The position numbers and the translations under genes were made by a program. A stretch of 64,000 bases of DNA, taken from contig NZ_KK211383.1 of assembly GCF_000622005.1 (NCBI RefSeq), positions 186,001 through 250,000 on the forward strand, written 5' to 3'. Each line of letters opens with the position of its first letter. The first letter of the stretch is position 1. This DNA is from Anaerovibrio sp. RM50. GTDB lineage: Bacteria > Bacillota > Negativicutes > Selenomonadales > Selenomonadaceae. Positions 53,159 through 61,989 of this stretch are shown here, in pieces. The notes beneath the pieces were generated by a model, which saw only the letters and a list, made by a program, of their open reading frames with translations, searched no databases and was not told where the DNA came from.

Positions 53159-53902
53159 TTACAATACGCCATCAGCAATTTTTCTGCCATTATCAGGGCA
53201 ATCAGTGATAATTATATCCACACCATATTCACAAAAACGCTTCATCTCTACCCGTGGATCAACAGTCCAAGTATTTACCTTTATGCCATGGGCGTGACAT
53301 TTATCAATATATTCCTTGTCTATATGCTGGTAGTTCGGGTGAACCGCCTCTGCCTTCATCATTGTAGTATATCCAGGAACATCCACAAAATTCTGTCCCA
53401 TCAAAAGGCCAATACGCGCCTCATGCACAGTCTCCTTCAACAGCTTAAGGCTATAATGATTAAATGAAGAATAAATAACCCTATCCTCCATTCCAAACTC
53501 CCTTACCAATGCTGCAGTCTTTTCCTCCAGCCCATCATAAAAGATAGCAGATGTCTTTAATTCTATGTTTAGCTCTTTACCCGTTGGAGCAAAAAACTCC
53601 AAGAACTCCCTTAAAGTAGGAATTTTCACATCACCATATTCCGGATGAGTCTTGGAAAAGGAAAACTCCCACAGTTCTTTTAGTGTAAAATCCTTCAGCC
53701 AACCAACGCCATCGCTGGTACGGTCAATTTTTTCATCATGGCAGATAACAATCTCCCCATCCCTTGTGAGCTGAACATCCAGTTCAACACCATCCGCCCC
53801 CATTGCAACGGCCTTTTCAAAGGCTGGCATAGTATTTTCAGGTGCATATTGCTTATCCCAGCCGGAAGCGCCCCTATGGGCATATATTTTTGTTTTACTC
53901 AA
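53159..53902 (-). CDS. Glycerophosphodiester phosphodiesterase (GDPD family)
   Basis: 247 residues. GDPD enzymes cleave glycerophosphodiesters to glycerol 3-phosphate and an alcohol. The TIM-barrel motifs are complete: IYAHRGASGWDKQYAPENTM (catalytic His, Glu), GADGVELDVQLTRDGEIVIC (metal Glu, Asp), HDEKIDRTSDG and VNTWTVDPRVEMKRFCEYGV. No signal peptide, so it is cytosolic. The TTG start follows GGAGG at 9 nt and overlaps the end of the next gene by 8 nt. Beside CDP-alcohol and CDP-glycerol-transferase-like genes it may recycle or edit a glycerophosphate substituent. Confidence 0.93.
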   Translation of the reverse strand: MSKTKIYAHRGASGWDKQYAPENTMPAFEKAVAMGADGVELDVQLTRDGEIVICHDEKIDRTSDGVGWLKDFTLKELWEFSFSKTHPEYGDVKIPTLREFLEFFAPTGKELNIELKTSAIFYDGLEEKTAALVREFGMEDRVIYSSFNHYSLKLLKETVHEARIGLLMGQNFVDVPGYTTMMKAEAVHPNYQHIDKEYIDKCHAHGIKVNTWTVDPRVEMKRFCEYGVDIIITDCPDNGRKIADGVL

Positions 53903-55265
53903 TTACCTTGCCCTCCTCAATAGGTGTGGAAGAACGCCAGGCCAGGAATTTTTCCATAACCTCGGCGATAGCGATGGATTCAGCTCTTGTAAGCTTAAAG
54001 CCCCCCTTGGGATGGCCATTGATTGTGGAAACAAAATCACTAAGCTCATAGCGCAGCCCATCACCCAAATACTTGGTAAAGAACTTCTCATTTTGGTTAA
54101 AGTCCTCATAGCAAATTTCAAACTCCGTTGTCTTCCACCAAGGAGCCGGAACGAATATATAACCTCTGGTGCCGGAAATCAGCAAATGACCATCTGACTT
54201 TACCTTAATACCAGTCTTGGCTGTGGCCATACTGCTGCCATAATTAAAATATGCCTTGGCATAAAGGTCGATTCCATTTTCCGCCTTAAAACACTCAAAA
54301 CGAACAGATTTGTAGTCCTTACCCAACAGCTTTATAATCGGCAGCAAAGTATAACTGCCAAATTCCGTAAAGCTGCCGCCATTTATGGGGTCAGTAAGCT
54401 CACGGGTATTCTTTTCCGTCATTATTCTGGTAAAGGCAGATTCCACATCACGAATTTCACCTATAACACCGCTCTGTATCATGGAAAGCAACCGAATAAA
54501 CCCTGGGGTATAGGCAGTCTTTAAGGCTTCCATCAGAATAAGTCCCTTTTCTTCAGCTATTTTAAACAGTTCCTCCGCTTCAGCCTTATTTAAAGTTATA
54601 GGTTTTTCACATAAAACATGTTTGCCGTGAACCAGGGCATTCTTCGTATACTGATAATGAAATTGATGGGGCACACAGACATCCACCGCATCCACATGCT
54701 CATAGAATTCTTCCTCACTATCCGTGTAAAATTCACAATCCATTTCCTCAGCAAATTTTCTGGCACTTTCAATATGAGGATTGAATACTCCGGCAAACTC
54801 CATGCCACTTACATACTTGGCTTCCGGAATAAACCGCCGGGCAATACGGCCACTTCCAATGAGCCCCATACGAATAATTTTATTGTCGCTGAAACGCTTC
54901 ATGGTACTGGAAACCCCCTTGGTCCGCTCCAGATACCGCACTTCGCAAAAATCCTTAAGATAATCAAATTTTCCGGTCCAATCTGAACCAAGGACAAAAA
55001 TATCTACACCATACTTTTGTATATCCTCAACCTTTTGTCCCACATGGTCTTCCACTATCACTTCATCAGCAAAGCCTGTCTTCTTCACATTTTCAATACG
55101 GGTCATAAGGGAATCCACCACATTTAGCTTTCCTCTGGCCTCATCAAAGCTTTCGGTGGTAACCCCCACAATCAGATAATCCCCCAAGGCCTTTGCCCGT
55201 TGCAACAAACGATAGTGCCCCTCATGAAATAAATCATAAGTACCATATGTAATTACCTTAACCAT
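53895..55265 (-). CDS. Cytidylyltransferase-Gfo/Idh/MocA oxidoreductase fusion
   Basis: 456 residues. Residues 1 to about 130 are a TagD-like cytidylyltransferase (VITYGTYDLFHEGHYRLLQR with HxGH, YLIVGVTTESFDEARGKL, DIFVLGSDWTGKFDYL, KGVSSTMKRF). Residues about 135-456 are a Gfo/Idh/MocA oxidoreductase: IIRMGLIGSGRIARRFIPEA (NAD fold), VDAVDVCVPHQFHYQYTKNA, HGKHVLCEKPITLNKAEAEE (the EKP motif) and FTEFGSYTLLPIIKLLG. The predicted job is to oxidise or reduce and CDP-activate the same or consecutive intermediates. It overlaps the GDPD gene and lies 17 nt from the next gene. Confidence 0.9.
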   Translation of the reverse strand: MVKVITYGTYDLFHEGHYRLLQRAKALGDYLIVGVTTESFDEARGKLNVVDSLMTRIENVKKTGFADEVIVEDHVGQKVEDIQKYGVDIFVLGSDWTGKFDYLKDFCEVRYLERTKGVSSTMKRFSDNKIIRMGLIGSGRIARRFIPEAKYVSGMEFAGVFNPHIESARKFAEEMDCEFYTDSEEEFYEHVDAVDVCVPHQFHYQYTKNALVHGKHVLCEKPITLNKAEAEELFKIAEEKGLILMEALKTAYTPGFIRLLSMIQSGVIGEIRDVESAFTRIMTEKNTRELTDPINGGSFTEFGSYTLLPIIKLLGKDYKSVRFECFKAENGIDLYAKAYFNYGSSMATAKTGIKVKSDGHLLISGTRGYIFVPAPWWKTTEFEICYEDFNQNEKFFTKYLGDGLRYELSDFVSTINGHPKGGFKLTRAESIAIAEVMEKFLAWRSSTPIEEGKVIE

Positions 55266-55282
55266 AGCATCAACTCATTTCT

Positions 55283-57814
55283 CTACTTTGCCCTTATCTG
55301 TTCCATTACAAACTTGTATATCTTTTCTCCGGCTGTTCCATCAATATTTGCCGCAATGCTGGAATAGGCTGCCAGCTGCTGCTCTCTGTCAAACGGCTTA
55401 CCATGTATTGTATCATTAAGTAAATCCTGCAAGGAATTAAAGGCATTCTCCATACAACCATACAAAAACCAGGCCGACATACGGTCATAGCCAATTTCCA
55501 TCTGGAATTTACTTTCATCGTCAAAGGAAATCGATTCTTCCTCCCAAATATCATCATCCAAATTTACATGATACATCTTACGGGTAGGCCAATAAACAAA
55601 CTTCAAATCCTTGCTGTTACATTCAAGACTTTCCCAAATAAAGCTGCCAATTCCCCACGTGTAAAGATAACCATTTGCCGCCTCAGTACTTGCCTCAAAC
55701 GGCACATCCCACTTGGTTATTTCGCCAGTGGCCTTATTTAATTTCAAAAACTGATTGCCCCAATTCGGGACTATATATAGATAATCCTTGTTATAGGCCG
55801 GGGAACCAAGTGGCTGTATATCACATTCATAATGCAATCCCGGATGATAACAGGTAAATCCCTCAGGAAAATCGCAATATTTTTGTATGTTATTATTATT
55901 CGGGTCCCATTTCCAGATTTCCTGCCCCTGGGCAGCAAAGAGCCAAATATGCTCTCCATCAGGGAATAACACATTAAAACCACCCTGAGAACGCTTTGGC
56001 TCAAGCTCACGTACTTCAACAGAAAGAGTCTTGGGATCTATAATAAGTATTTTGGCACTGGTTATGGCCGAAATATACAACTTATCCTTGAAAACATAGG
56101 AACCGCCCGCCAGCCAAACATCGTTAAACTGCACGCTGGTTGTGCCCTTCAACCCCTCTATATATGAAACAGTATCATTATTGGTATCCAGACATACAAG
56201 GTCAGGATAACGCAACGGGAGCAAAAAAATCTTATCTCCCACCATACGTGAACCAGCAAACAGGCCCCCCTGATTTTCTTCTTCCCTCAATGGAATAGTT
56301 TTAATAATTTTGTGGTCCTGTATAACCAAGATATTCTGTATGCTTGAAGGGCACACATATACCTTATCATCCTTAACCCAAACTGTACTGTAATAACCAC
56401 CATCCTGATCATCATGGAGACGGCAATATAATTCGTAGTTATAATCATGATTTGGTGAGTGAAGCAGGCAGTTGTTCCAGGTTATAATCCAATCCCCTAT
56501 ATAATGGGCAAATCCATTAACAGCCTTCCCCCGCCAATCCTCAGATCCCGGGAGCTCGTGTATCTGATTATCCAATGCAAAAATAGGCTTTCCCGCTACC
56601 CCAAACAGCGAAGTCACACTTGTACCAATATCGCCAATATACACGTCAGACCAGGCAATGGCCGTTTCAATAAGCGGTGTATCATCATAGATGCCAATAT
56701 CGCGGCTAATAAAAAAGTTCAACAATTTCTCATATTCCGGAACTGCTGGCTGACGTATGGACTTTATAGTGGAGAAAAGCAAAGGATGGGGACGCCACAA
56801 CAGGCAGGCATCTTTACGCTTAGCAAACATGTTAAATACATAGGCCATTTTTTGTAAAAAGGCCCCAGTATCTGCCATCAGTCCTCCCAAACTAGTATTG
56901 AAAAAATAAACCTTCTTCCCCCGCATCTTCTCCACCCACTCCTGAGGCGGTGCCGGTGGATTCTGACAATAATTAATCACTTTATCAAACTTAGGAGAGC
57001 CCAAAGGATAAATCTTGTGACGAATAGATTCGTCAAAAAAACCTATCAGGCGCTCCGCCTGAACAAAAATAGCCTCCACATTCTCATAGGCAGGAAGCAT
57101 GGCCTGACTCTCGGCCATACCACCAGTGGTACTGTAATATGGAATATAATACAAATGCTTTGTGGCGTGTTTCAATTCCCGGGAACAATAATTACTGTCT
57201 ATGGCCGCAACAAAATTGGCATCATCATATGGATTATGAATAAAAATTGCATCTGGCTGAAGCTCTTTAAGCCTCTCCAATGTATACTCATGCCAATCGA
57301 GAACCGGAACATAATCAGGGAACAAATCTGCTTCACAATGCTTTTCCCCAATCTCGCCATCAGAATTACGCTCATAATAAGGAATAGGCAACACATAGGC
57401 ATTACAATTTTCTTTGTCTTCCACAGCTGCCTGCCACACGCTTTCCAAACTATCCCACATAGCTGCTTTGTATGGCAAGAAAAAGATTTCTTTTTTAATA
57501 TGGACCTCATCCCGAAGATATTGCTGTACGCATTCTACTATCTCCTGACAAAGGCCCCGGCACTGGCCCAAATCATCAGAATCAAGCTGCTGCCAGTCAG
57601 TTTCCTCTATTATCTGCCCCAAGGAGCCAACCATATCATGGTACTGTTCATAACGTACAGCAGGCAGATCTTTCTCGCATTTGTCGTCAACACTCTGCAA
57701 AATATCCAGCACCATCTGGCGTTGTTCCCTATTTTGCCAGTCTATCTGCTGAAAAATCTGCAGCAAAGATGCAAGAAGCTCTATTAGTTCCTTTTGTACA
57801 GCCCGATCCATCAT
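55283..57814 (-). CDS. CDP-glycerol-transferase-like domain fused to a beta-propeller-like region
   Basis: About 843 residues. A helical N-terminus (1-110) precedes a GT-B region resembling CDP-glycerol glycerophosphotransferases (about 110-470): EIFFLPYKAAMWDSLESVWQ, LLWRPHPLLFSTIKSIRQ, IETAIAWSDVYIGDIGTS and VTSLFGVAGKPIFALDN. The second half (about 470-780) has repeated beta-strand units such as VWLAGGSYVFKDKLYISAI, KDYLYIVPNWGNQFLKLN and GYLYTWGIGSFIW, suggesting a propeller that may bind glycan or protein. The ATG at 57814 is one of two adjacent ATGs; AGGG lies 10 nt upstream. The donor is probably CDP-linked (inference). Confidence 0.72.
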   Translation of the reverse strand: MMDRAVQKELIELLASLLQIFQQIDWQNREQRQMVLDILQSVDDKCEKDLPAVRYEQYHDMVGSLGQIIEETDWQQLDSDDLGQCRGLCQEIVECVQQYLRDEVHIKKEIFFLPYKAAMWDSLESVWQAAVEDKENCNAYVLPIPYYERNSDGEIGEKHCEADLFPDYVPVLDWHEYTLERLKELQPDAIFIHNPYDDANFVAAIDSNYCSRELKHATKHLYYIPYYSTTGGMAESQAMLPAYENVEAIFVQAERLIGFFDESIRHKIYPLGSPKFDKVINYCQNPPAPPQEWVEKMRGKKVYFFNTSLGGLMADTGAFLQKMAYVFNMFAKRKDACLLWRPHPLLFSTIKSIRQPAVPEYEKLLNFFISRDIGIYDDTPLIETAIAWSDVYIGDIGTSVTSLFGVAGKPIFALDNQIHELPGSEDWRGKAVNGFAHYIGDWIITWNNCLLHSPNHDYNYELYCRLHDDQDGGYYSTVWVKDDKVYVCPSSIQNILVIQDHKIIKTIPLREEENQGGLFAGSRMVGDKIFLLPLRYPDLVCLDTNNDTVSYIEGLKGTTSVQFNDVWLAGGSYVFKDKLYISAITSAKILIIDPKTLSVEVRELEPKRSQGGFNVLFPDGEHIWLFAAQGQEIWKWDPNNNNIQKYCDFPEGFTCYHPGLHYECDIQPLGSPAYNKDYLYIVPNWGNQFLKLNKATGEITKWDVPFEASTEAANGYLYTWGIGSFIWESLECNSKDLKFVYWPTRKMYHVNLDDDIWEEESISFDDESKFQMEIGYDRMSAWFLYGCMENAFNSLQDLLNDTIHGKPFDREQQLAAYSSIAANIDGTAGEKIYKFVMEQIRAK

Positions 57815-57830
57815 ATACAACACGCCCTAT

Positions 57831-59513
57831 CTAAGCTCTTAGCCGCTTTAATAACTCATCAGCCATATATTTCATTGCTTCATCATTTGGGTGCAGAGCC
57901 ACACCGGCATGATTAACAATATATGGTTTACCGTCATCCCCATAGACAGTTGCCCCCATCCCCACACGATACTCGTTTCCTTGTATGGACTTAAGGGAAA
58001 TATATTCAGCGGATACTAATGGGCATATTTTTTCCTTTATTTCGTCCAACAAATCATTTTTCCAAATATTTCCATAAACAAAAATACGTTTATCAGGGGA
58101 GGAGTTTTCACGGATGTAGCTCATCAATTCATAGAAATCATCGACCATCGCCTTCATATCCGTCAGTTCATTTGTATTTTCCCCCAGCTGGACAATTATA
58201 AATTCATACTTGCTAAAATCATATTTATCCAATAATTGCAAAGTTTCCTGACGGTCGTAGGATTGAATTTCCCAGATGGAAAACTGTGCTATTTCTGGCT
58301 CTATAGGAGTATCACCTCTAAAACCTTTTGCTATAAGATGCGCATAATCATTCTCTTTTCTTGAAGCGCCCATCCCCCATTCGCCATGCCAATAACTGCA
58401 TTTTCCATGATAAGCTATTGAATTGCCAATAACCAAAAATTTTCTTGCTGCTTTTCCCGAAGTCAGCCCCCAAAAGTCGTTTATTTGCTGCTCCATCAGA
58501 AGATTAATATCATTCTTTTGCTGCCAGCATTTTGCCCATTCCACAGTCTTGGCGATAGCCTCGTCAATGTGCCACTTTGGCTGCCAATTTAATGCTGTCT
58601 TAAACTTCGAACAGTCCAGCTTCAGGAAATTCGCCTCATGGGGCCCTTCCACATGCACATCCTCCCAGGATGCTCCCTTGCCCCATTTTCTGCAAAACAG
58701 CGAAACAAGTGCGCCTGTGTTAACACAGTCACACTCATCAGGTCCCACATTATATGAATCCGCCAACTCCATGTTATCATATTGCATTTTAGCCAGAAGC
58801 AGGTATGCATATAAAGGCTCCAGCACATGCTGGTACGGTCTGGTGGAAAAAGAATTTCTCACCGAGATAGTTTCATCATTGTACATAGCCCGTACACAAT
58901 CAGGAATAATGCGGTTTATCGAAAAATCACCGCCTCCAATAACATTGCCTGCCCGGGCAGTGGATATGGCTATTGCACGATTAGCAAAGAAGCTCTTTTT
59001 GTAGCTGGAGGTTACCAATTCAGAGCAGCTCTTGCTGTTGGAATAGGGGTCAAATCCGTTAAGGGGCTCATCCTCGCGATAGCCCCATGCCCATTCTTTA
59101 TTCTCATAAACCTTGTCCGTGGTAATATTAACCACAGAACGCACACTTTCTGTCTGGCGAATACATTCCATCAGATTAACAGTGCCCATAACATTGGTGC
59201 TGTAGGTACCCACCGGGTCCTTATAGCTTAGAGTTACAATAGGCTGAGCCGCCAAATGAAATACAATCTCTGGCTGAAAATCCTGAAAGACCTTATGCAA
59301 GGTTTCCAAATCCCGCACATCGCCAACAACTGTCTTCACACGACCGCCAAAGTCCAGACTATCAAATACTCTTTTGCCTTCTTCTGTGGGAAAATCAATA
59401 GAATACCCCAGCACATCAGCCTCCAGCATTGAAAGAATTTTGCAGAGCCACATTCCCTTAAAACCAGTATGACCAGTTATTAATACCTTTTTATTTTTAT
59501 AGAAATTATCCAC
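57831..59513 (-). CDS. CDP-glucose 4,6-dehydratase fused to SGNH hydrolase
   Basis: About 560 residues. Residues 1 to about 345 are a short-chain dehydratase of the RfbG type: KKVLITGHTGFKGMWLCKIL, PEIVFHLAAQPIVTLSYKDP, VVNITTDKVYENKEWAWGYR, DPYSNSKSCSELVTSSY (YxxxK variant) and STRPYQHVLEPLYAYLL. CDP-glucose becomes CDP-4-keto-6-deoxyglucose. Residues about 360-560 are an SGNH/GDSL domain: FLVIGNSIAYHG (nucleophile Ser), IIVQLGENTNEL and ALHPNDEAM (catalytic His), likely an esterase or acyltransferase. The GTG at 59513 follows GGGAGG at 10 nt; longer ATG starts lack a ribosome binding site. Confidence 0.88.
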   Translation of the reverse strand: MDNFYKNKKVLITGHTGFKGMWLCKILSMLEADVLGYSIDFPTEEGKRVFDSLDFGGRVKTVVGDVRDLETLHKVFQDFQPEIVFHLAAQPIVTLSYKDPVGTYSTNVMGTVNLMECIRQTESVRSVVNITTDKVYENKEWAWGYREDEPLNGFDPYSNSKSCSELVTSSYKKSFFANRAIAISTARAGNVIGGGDFSINRIIPDCVRAMYNDETISVRNSFSTRPYQHVLEPLYAYLLLAKMQYDNMELADSYNVGPDECDCVNTGALVSLFCRKWGKGASWEDVHVEGPHEANFLKLDCSKFKTALNWQPKWHIDEAIAKTVEWAKCWQQKNDINLLMEQQINDFWGLTSGKAARKFLVIGNSIAYHGKCSYWHGEWGMGASRKENDYAHLIAKGFRGDTPIEPEIAQFSIWEIQSYDRQETLQLLDKYDFSKYEFIIVQLGENTNELTDMKAMVDDFYELMSYIRENSSPDKRIFVYGNIWKNDLLDEIKEKICPLVSAEYISLKSIQGNEYRVGMGATVYGDDGKPYIVNHAGVALHPNDEAMKYMADELLKRLRA

Positions 59514-59596
59514 TACGACACGACCTCCCATGAAAGATCCTAAAGCTCCAAGGATTCCACACAAACATAAAAGGATAAACTATCGATACCAGCTTC

Positions 59597-60739
59597 CTAA
59601 AGGAGTTCCGTAGGAAATACCAGAAATAAATTTTGCGGTAAAATTAATTTTAAAATTTCTTTTTCTTTCCATTCATAATTTTCAATCATTTCCGACAGGT
59701 GTAAATCTTGCGGTACACTTCGAAGCAACATTCCAGAAACACCTCCTGTCAAATTATACGGAGTATCCTTTATTGCATTCCAAATATCAATTCCAGAACG
59801 TGCCGAAAAAGAATCCGCCACAACATCCACCCCAGGGTAGTCACTGCTATTAGAATAAGTTAAGTTAATATTGAACTCCTTGTGAATACATAAAGCAGCA
59901 GCTTCTCTCTCCAAGCAATCCGGGATGAATTTTCTTCCAGGACTCACCAGCTTTACAAAGCCTTTAGGCGTTACATCATCATTTAACCCCACAATTGAAA
60001 TTCTGCTGTCAAATGTTAAAAGAGCTTTCTTTACTTCTTCATCTATATCATCAGCAGCAATTATAACAAGCTCCCACTTCTGCAGGGTTTGATTTAGCAG
60101 ACTGCCTACAGTATCCACAGCAGCATCAACATCCAGACTCAACGGCATAATAAAAGCCTTCTTCCATCCTCCTGCGGATATAGTTGTTGCAGAATATTTC
60201 ATTACATTAGTCAACCAACCCACAGCATTTTTAGACATATACTGCCCCTGACTTCTATATGGAAAATGAGCTAATATGAAATCAAAAGATCTCGGGGAGG
60301 GCACTATGTGTTCCGCTCCATTATCTGCTTTTACTATTAATCCGTGCTGTCCCTGAATCAATCGTACATCTTGATTTCTGACAAAGCTCCCCCTAACCAT
60401 AATCTTGGTCATAGCATTTTCGGTTTTTGATCGATTGCACAATCTATTTAGTAAAAATACATCTCTATCATGCTCTGTATCGACCAATTCATGCTCCATC
60501 CAATTTAAAGATATGACATCCTCTGTAATCTCTCCGATAATAGAACGGCAATCAGCACCATCCCTTGGAATTAAAAATTCATCTATATCAAAAGGCAAAA
60601 TCCAATCAGCATCCAATTCATTGGCAGCTACTTTAACAAGATTAGTCATTACCTCAGCTTGAATATACTCAATTGAAGAAAATTGGTCAACAATTAATGA
60701 TGGATATTCTGATTGTAATTCACCAAGTATTTTACCTGT
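59597..60739 (-). pseudogene. 5'-truncated GT2-type glycosyltransferase
   Basis: The open frame reads TGKILGELQSEYPSLIVDQF, EYIQAEVMTNLVKVAANELD, ADWILPFDIDEFLIPRDG and so on, which is a Glyco_tranf_2_4-type transferase from the middle of its first domain. The N-terminal sugar-nucleotide strand is missing: an in-frame TGA lies at 60740-60742, and no other frame upstream continues the homology. The first ATG (60649) lies inside the domain and has no proper ribosome binding site. The C-terminal half has a second GT-A-like start (FIMPLSLDVDAAVDTVGSLL, NQTLQKWELVIIAADD). Probably inactive, unless a short start is used. Confidence 0.65.
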
Positions 60740-60797
60740 TCAGATACAGCCTAAAAAAAAGAAGCAAAGGATTGATCCCCTAAACCATAAAATCAAT

Positions 60798-60830
60798 AAA
60801 AAAGCACGTATCCAAAGGATACCTTACGCA
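60798..60830 (-). terminator. Possible terminator after the TylF-type gene
   Basis: A GTATCC-TTT-GGATAC hairpin followed by GTGCTTTTTTATT on the minus strand lies about 80 nt beyond the stop of the TylF-type gene. The surrounding 60740-60908 holds no clear gene. Confidence 0.5.
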
Positions 60831-60908
60831 AAGTTGATTTTCCGCCACTTCCTTAAACTGGTTGCGCATATCCAATGTGGCATTTGACCACTACAGATCT
60901 CAGTTCAT

Positions 60909-61937
60909 TCATTTCGTTATAACCAAAGTACCATTTACATCCAACAAAGGAACCTTTGGTAATATGCATTTCATAGCTTTCTCATACTTATCAACAGCAA
61001 CCTCTACACCCAAACATCTGCTGGTGTAATCATGTACAAAAATATACCCACCATGGACAAGACGTGGATAAAAGTATTTTAATCCTTCAAAAATAGAATC
61101 CTCTAAATCAACATCAAGTGACACAAAAACGAATTCATCTTCCAAGCCCTCCAGCGATTGAGGAAATACTCCTTTTTTAATAACAATGTTGTCTGGTTTA
61201 ACCATCTTTTTTAAGACATTATCGACAGAAGTATCTTGGAATAAAGTATACAAATCATCATTTATATTTCCAACGGCCATTTCTCTTTTTGCTTCATCTA
61301 CATCAAAACCTTGAAACGTGTCAAATAAATAGCACTTTCTGTCAGAAAATGCGTAATGTATATATTGAGCAAATTCACCGCGAAAAACGCCTAATTCCGC
61401 AACTGAACCGCTTAAATTCCGTTTTTTTATTTCTTTTACTACTAGTTCAAGAGATTTTAATCTTACGAAGTCATATTCTGAAATAGTGCTAAACAATTTT
61501 TTCTGTACATTTGAAAATGCATCAACGCAGTCATCTTGATCATCCGCACTCCACGATGTAGGTGGTGGAGGGGTAATCAGTTTACATTGTGATTGCAAAC
61601 GTTGTGCTGCTTTATGCCCAATGATTTTCTCAACAAACGTATAATCCTTGTTTTTATCCTTCAGTAAAAAATTATGATGTAGGTATATGAGCTTGCTTAT
61701 ATCTATTCCTTCTCTTATGCATTCCTTTTCTATTTCTTCTGTTTCACATGGCGTAACCAAAATAGCATCATAATCCTTTTCTTTCATCTCGTGAGGACGA
61801 TATACTTTTTTGTCCCTATATGTTCCTTTATTTGAATAGGTATCTATGTACCCTGCAACATGTGCTTCATCGATAAAATCATCAATATATGTAGCTGTAA
61901 ATCTTCCTATCCCCCAAACATATACTTTACATAACAT
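60909..61937 (-). CDS. Rossmann module fused to TylF/macrocin-type O-methyltransferase
   Basis: 342 residues. The module is at 1 to about 95 (CKVYVWGIGRFTATYIDDF, GYIDTYSNKGTYRDKKVY, AILVTPCETEEIEKECIREG). A TylF methyltransferase follows: FVRLKSLELVVKEIKKRNL, GSVAELGVFRGEFAQYIH, CYLFDTFQGFDVDEAKREM, FVFVSLDVDLEDSIFEGLKY and GGYIFVHDYTSRCLGVEVAV. TylF relatives O-methylate deoxysugars with Mg. GGAGA lies 11 nt before the ATG. This is the module copy furthest upstream in the window. Confidence 0.88.
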   Translation of the reverse strand: MLCKVYVWGIGRFTATYIDDFIDEAHVAGYIDTYSNKGTYRDKKVYRPHEMKEKDYDAILVTPCETEEIEKECIREGIDISKLIYLHHNFLLKDKNKDYTFVEKIIGHKAAQRLQSQCKLITPPPPTSWSADDQDDCVDAFSNVQKKLFSTISEYDFVRLKSLELVVKEIKKRNLSGSVAELGVFRGEFAQYIHYAFSDRKCYLFDTFQGFDVDEAKREMAVGNINDDLYTLFQDTSVDNVLKKMVKPDNIVIKKGVFPQSLEGLEDEFVFVSLDVDLEDSIFEGLKYFYPRLVHGGYIFVHDYTSRCLGVEVAVDKYEKAMKCILPKVPLLDVNGTLVITK

Positions 61938-61989
61938 ATTAAACCCAGTCTCCTTTAATGTTCCTTATAAAAATTTACATTATTATGTA

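Noticed and set aside
57017-57787. Plus-strand open frame of 256 codons opposite the CDP-glycerol-transferase-like gene
   Set aside because: Antisense shadow with no start signals or motifs.
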